In this document: positions 58,651 to 60,000 of the stretch, one piece after another
How positions within the stretch are numbered: the first letter of the stretch is position 1
How the letters are laid out: each line of letters begins with the position of its first letter
DNA from: Cryptomeria japonica
Lineage: Eukaryota > Streptophyta > Pinopsida > Cupressales > Cupressaceae
Assembly: GCF_030272615.1 (NCBI RefSeq)
Contig: NC_081405.1
Coordinates: 610,389,065 to 610,449,064 of the forward strand
DNA: 60,000 nucleotides
Direction: 5' to 3'
Program-made: the position numbers and the translations under genes
Notes under the pieces: model-generated
Database searches by the model: none
Seen by the model: only the letters and a program-made list of their open reading frames with translations
Told to the model about the DNA's origin: nothing

Positions 58651-60000
58651 CATTCTTTCAAGAGCTAGAAAGAGGAAAGATAATTGCGCTATGAGAGAAA
58701 ATTAATCAGTGTGGTTTGGCTTTCGCAGCTGGTTTTCCATTTTCTATTCTTTGCAAATATTTGGTTGTCACTTACTATGAGAGATATTACCCTCAGACTG
58801 TGGAAATTTAGGCAGAAGGCGATAGAGTAATCGCGCAAATTAACCTTGAAAGCTTTTATCGAGCTTTGTGCCTCCCTGAAAAAGAAGTGCCTGAGAATAT
58901 GTTTGTTTTTCCTGGTGAAGAGTACTTTCGTGTGCACGGTGATTTTTGCATGAATTGTATAGCAAGGAACTAACTAAAATTAGAAAAGGGAGGTAAGTCT
59001 CAGCTACCCACTAAGCTTAAAAGAATGCATTTCAAAGCTGAAGTTGCAGATGTCATATTCCTATTGCACCGAGTCATGGATAGTAATTCTACTATTTTTT
59101 TTGAATTGTGGATGTGTCATTTCATCCTCACTATCTGTACTCTCGTTAGTTTCATTGACTAGGCCTTTGTCATTAGTTTTCACCTGAATGAGAAATTACA
59201 AAATTTTCGCTAGTCCCTTGCTTTCCATATGTGCTCATATCTTATTTAAATCCTTTCTAGTGAAGAGCCTTCTTGGCTAGGTTTAGAGCTTCATCACCTA
59301 TTTATGCACATGTTTTGAAAAAAGAGCCACCAAAACTGCCTCATTTTCCCTCTGATTATATTGTGTTTTTAGAAGTCTGCCATCAGATGTCTATAGTGAA
59401 TGTGAAATATCTAAATATGGGAAAGAGGAGATATTCCTTTCCATTGTCCACCAGTGCCTTCTGCTGTAAAACTAATAGTGTTGCAAAGGCAGTGGGGACA
59501 CTTCTGGAAAAGTTTCACATTTCATTTTTACCATCCAAAAGTAGCTTTCACAGTAAAGGGTATGTAAGGAACCAACTGTATGGAGCTAAAGGTTACATGC
59601 ACTGCCCTGAGCTTGAATATTTTTGGGAAGATTGTTTAGATGACGCCAAAGTGTTCAAAAGGAACTATACGAGGCTCTCCTTGTAGAAAATTCATACCCT
59701 TGGTGTTTCCTTGAATGTTTGGGATGATGTTACTAAAGATGAGGTCATCATTGACCCATAATATCATACCATTTCCAACATGGTCTCTTTGGAGGTTGAT
59801 TGGTCCAAGGAAGAAGTTTTGAACATGATGATTTGTACTGCCCCAGTGTTAAGAAGAACATCTGATTGGATAAATGGAAAATCAAGACAACACGTCAGTT
59901 CATCTCAAGGTAAAAAAAAATCCATCTCATAGAGAGAATGAGATAGTTTATTCTTCTCCTATTCAAACACCAGTAGTCAACTCCACAAATGGGCTGCTGT
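58651..60000 (+). pseudogene. Retrotransposon accessory ORF of unknown function, copy 2 (cut by window end)
   Basis: Homologous to 251-1820 along its length, including CLPEKE...KNM-like, KLPHFPSDYIVFLEVCHQMS and GAKGYMHCPELEYFWEDCLD. It lacks about 200 bp present in copy 1 (near 59305; copy 1 about 917-1116). Both copies carry frameshifts, mostly at different places. Its position just downstream of Gypsy G pol shows that this ORF family travels with Gypsy elements. The protein is not recognised. Confidence 0.65.

Overview
This window looks like an intergenic block from a large, repeat-rich plant nuclear genome, and nearly everything in it is decayed transposable element. The evidence is Ty1-copia elements with a TGGTATCAGAGCC primer site (complementary to initiator tRNA-Met), plant Gypsy elements, CT/GA microsatellites, minisatellites, and many in-frame stops. 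A gymnosperm with a large genome is plausible, but the sequence alone does not prove it. I see no intact host gene, no tRNA or rRNA gene and no CRISPR array.

Layout: 1-4815 holds a decayed Gypsy-type region, with a long unknown accessory ORF (about 251-3290) followed by a gag fragment (3831-4815). 4816-6834 is AT-rich DNA, a hairpin, CT microsatellites and an 89-bp minisatellite. 6835-17360 is element B, a retrotransposon with a 5' LTR, a coiled-coil/zinc-knuckle gag-like ORF and a second unknown ORF, but no visible pol. It is split by Copia A (8890-15005, target duplication TGAAC). 17361-53236 is Copia C, whose RNase H gene is split by a 29,759-bp DNA transposon (22627-52385).

The DNA transposon is the most interesting object. 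It has 24-bp terminal inverted repeats (23/24 matching), a probable 4-bp target duplication, and GCGTACGC-like subterminal repeats near both ends. It carries a minus-strand transposase-like gene (31197-28292) with a probable D-D-D catalytic set, and a plus-strand multi-exon gene (about 23153-25661) whose 3' exons are nearly all phase 0. It also holds a 358-bp satellite array. It was later invaded by Copia D (31456-49043, minus strand, target duplication TCAAC), and Copia D's left LTR was invaded by Gypsy E (32259-43158, minus strand). Removing Copia D and Gypsy E leaves a DNA element of about 12.2 kb. The D-D-D set and 4-bp duplication recall the Sola superfamily, but that assignment is tentative.

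Right end: Copia C's 3' LTR is cut after 271 bp and fused to the 3' end of another Copia (F, LTR 53242-54551). Then come a Gypsy pol (54552-57942), a spacer with a TATA box, and a second copy of the accessory ORF seen at the left edge (58651-60000). The nesting order is Copia C, then the DNA transposon, then Copia D, then Gypsy E.
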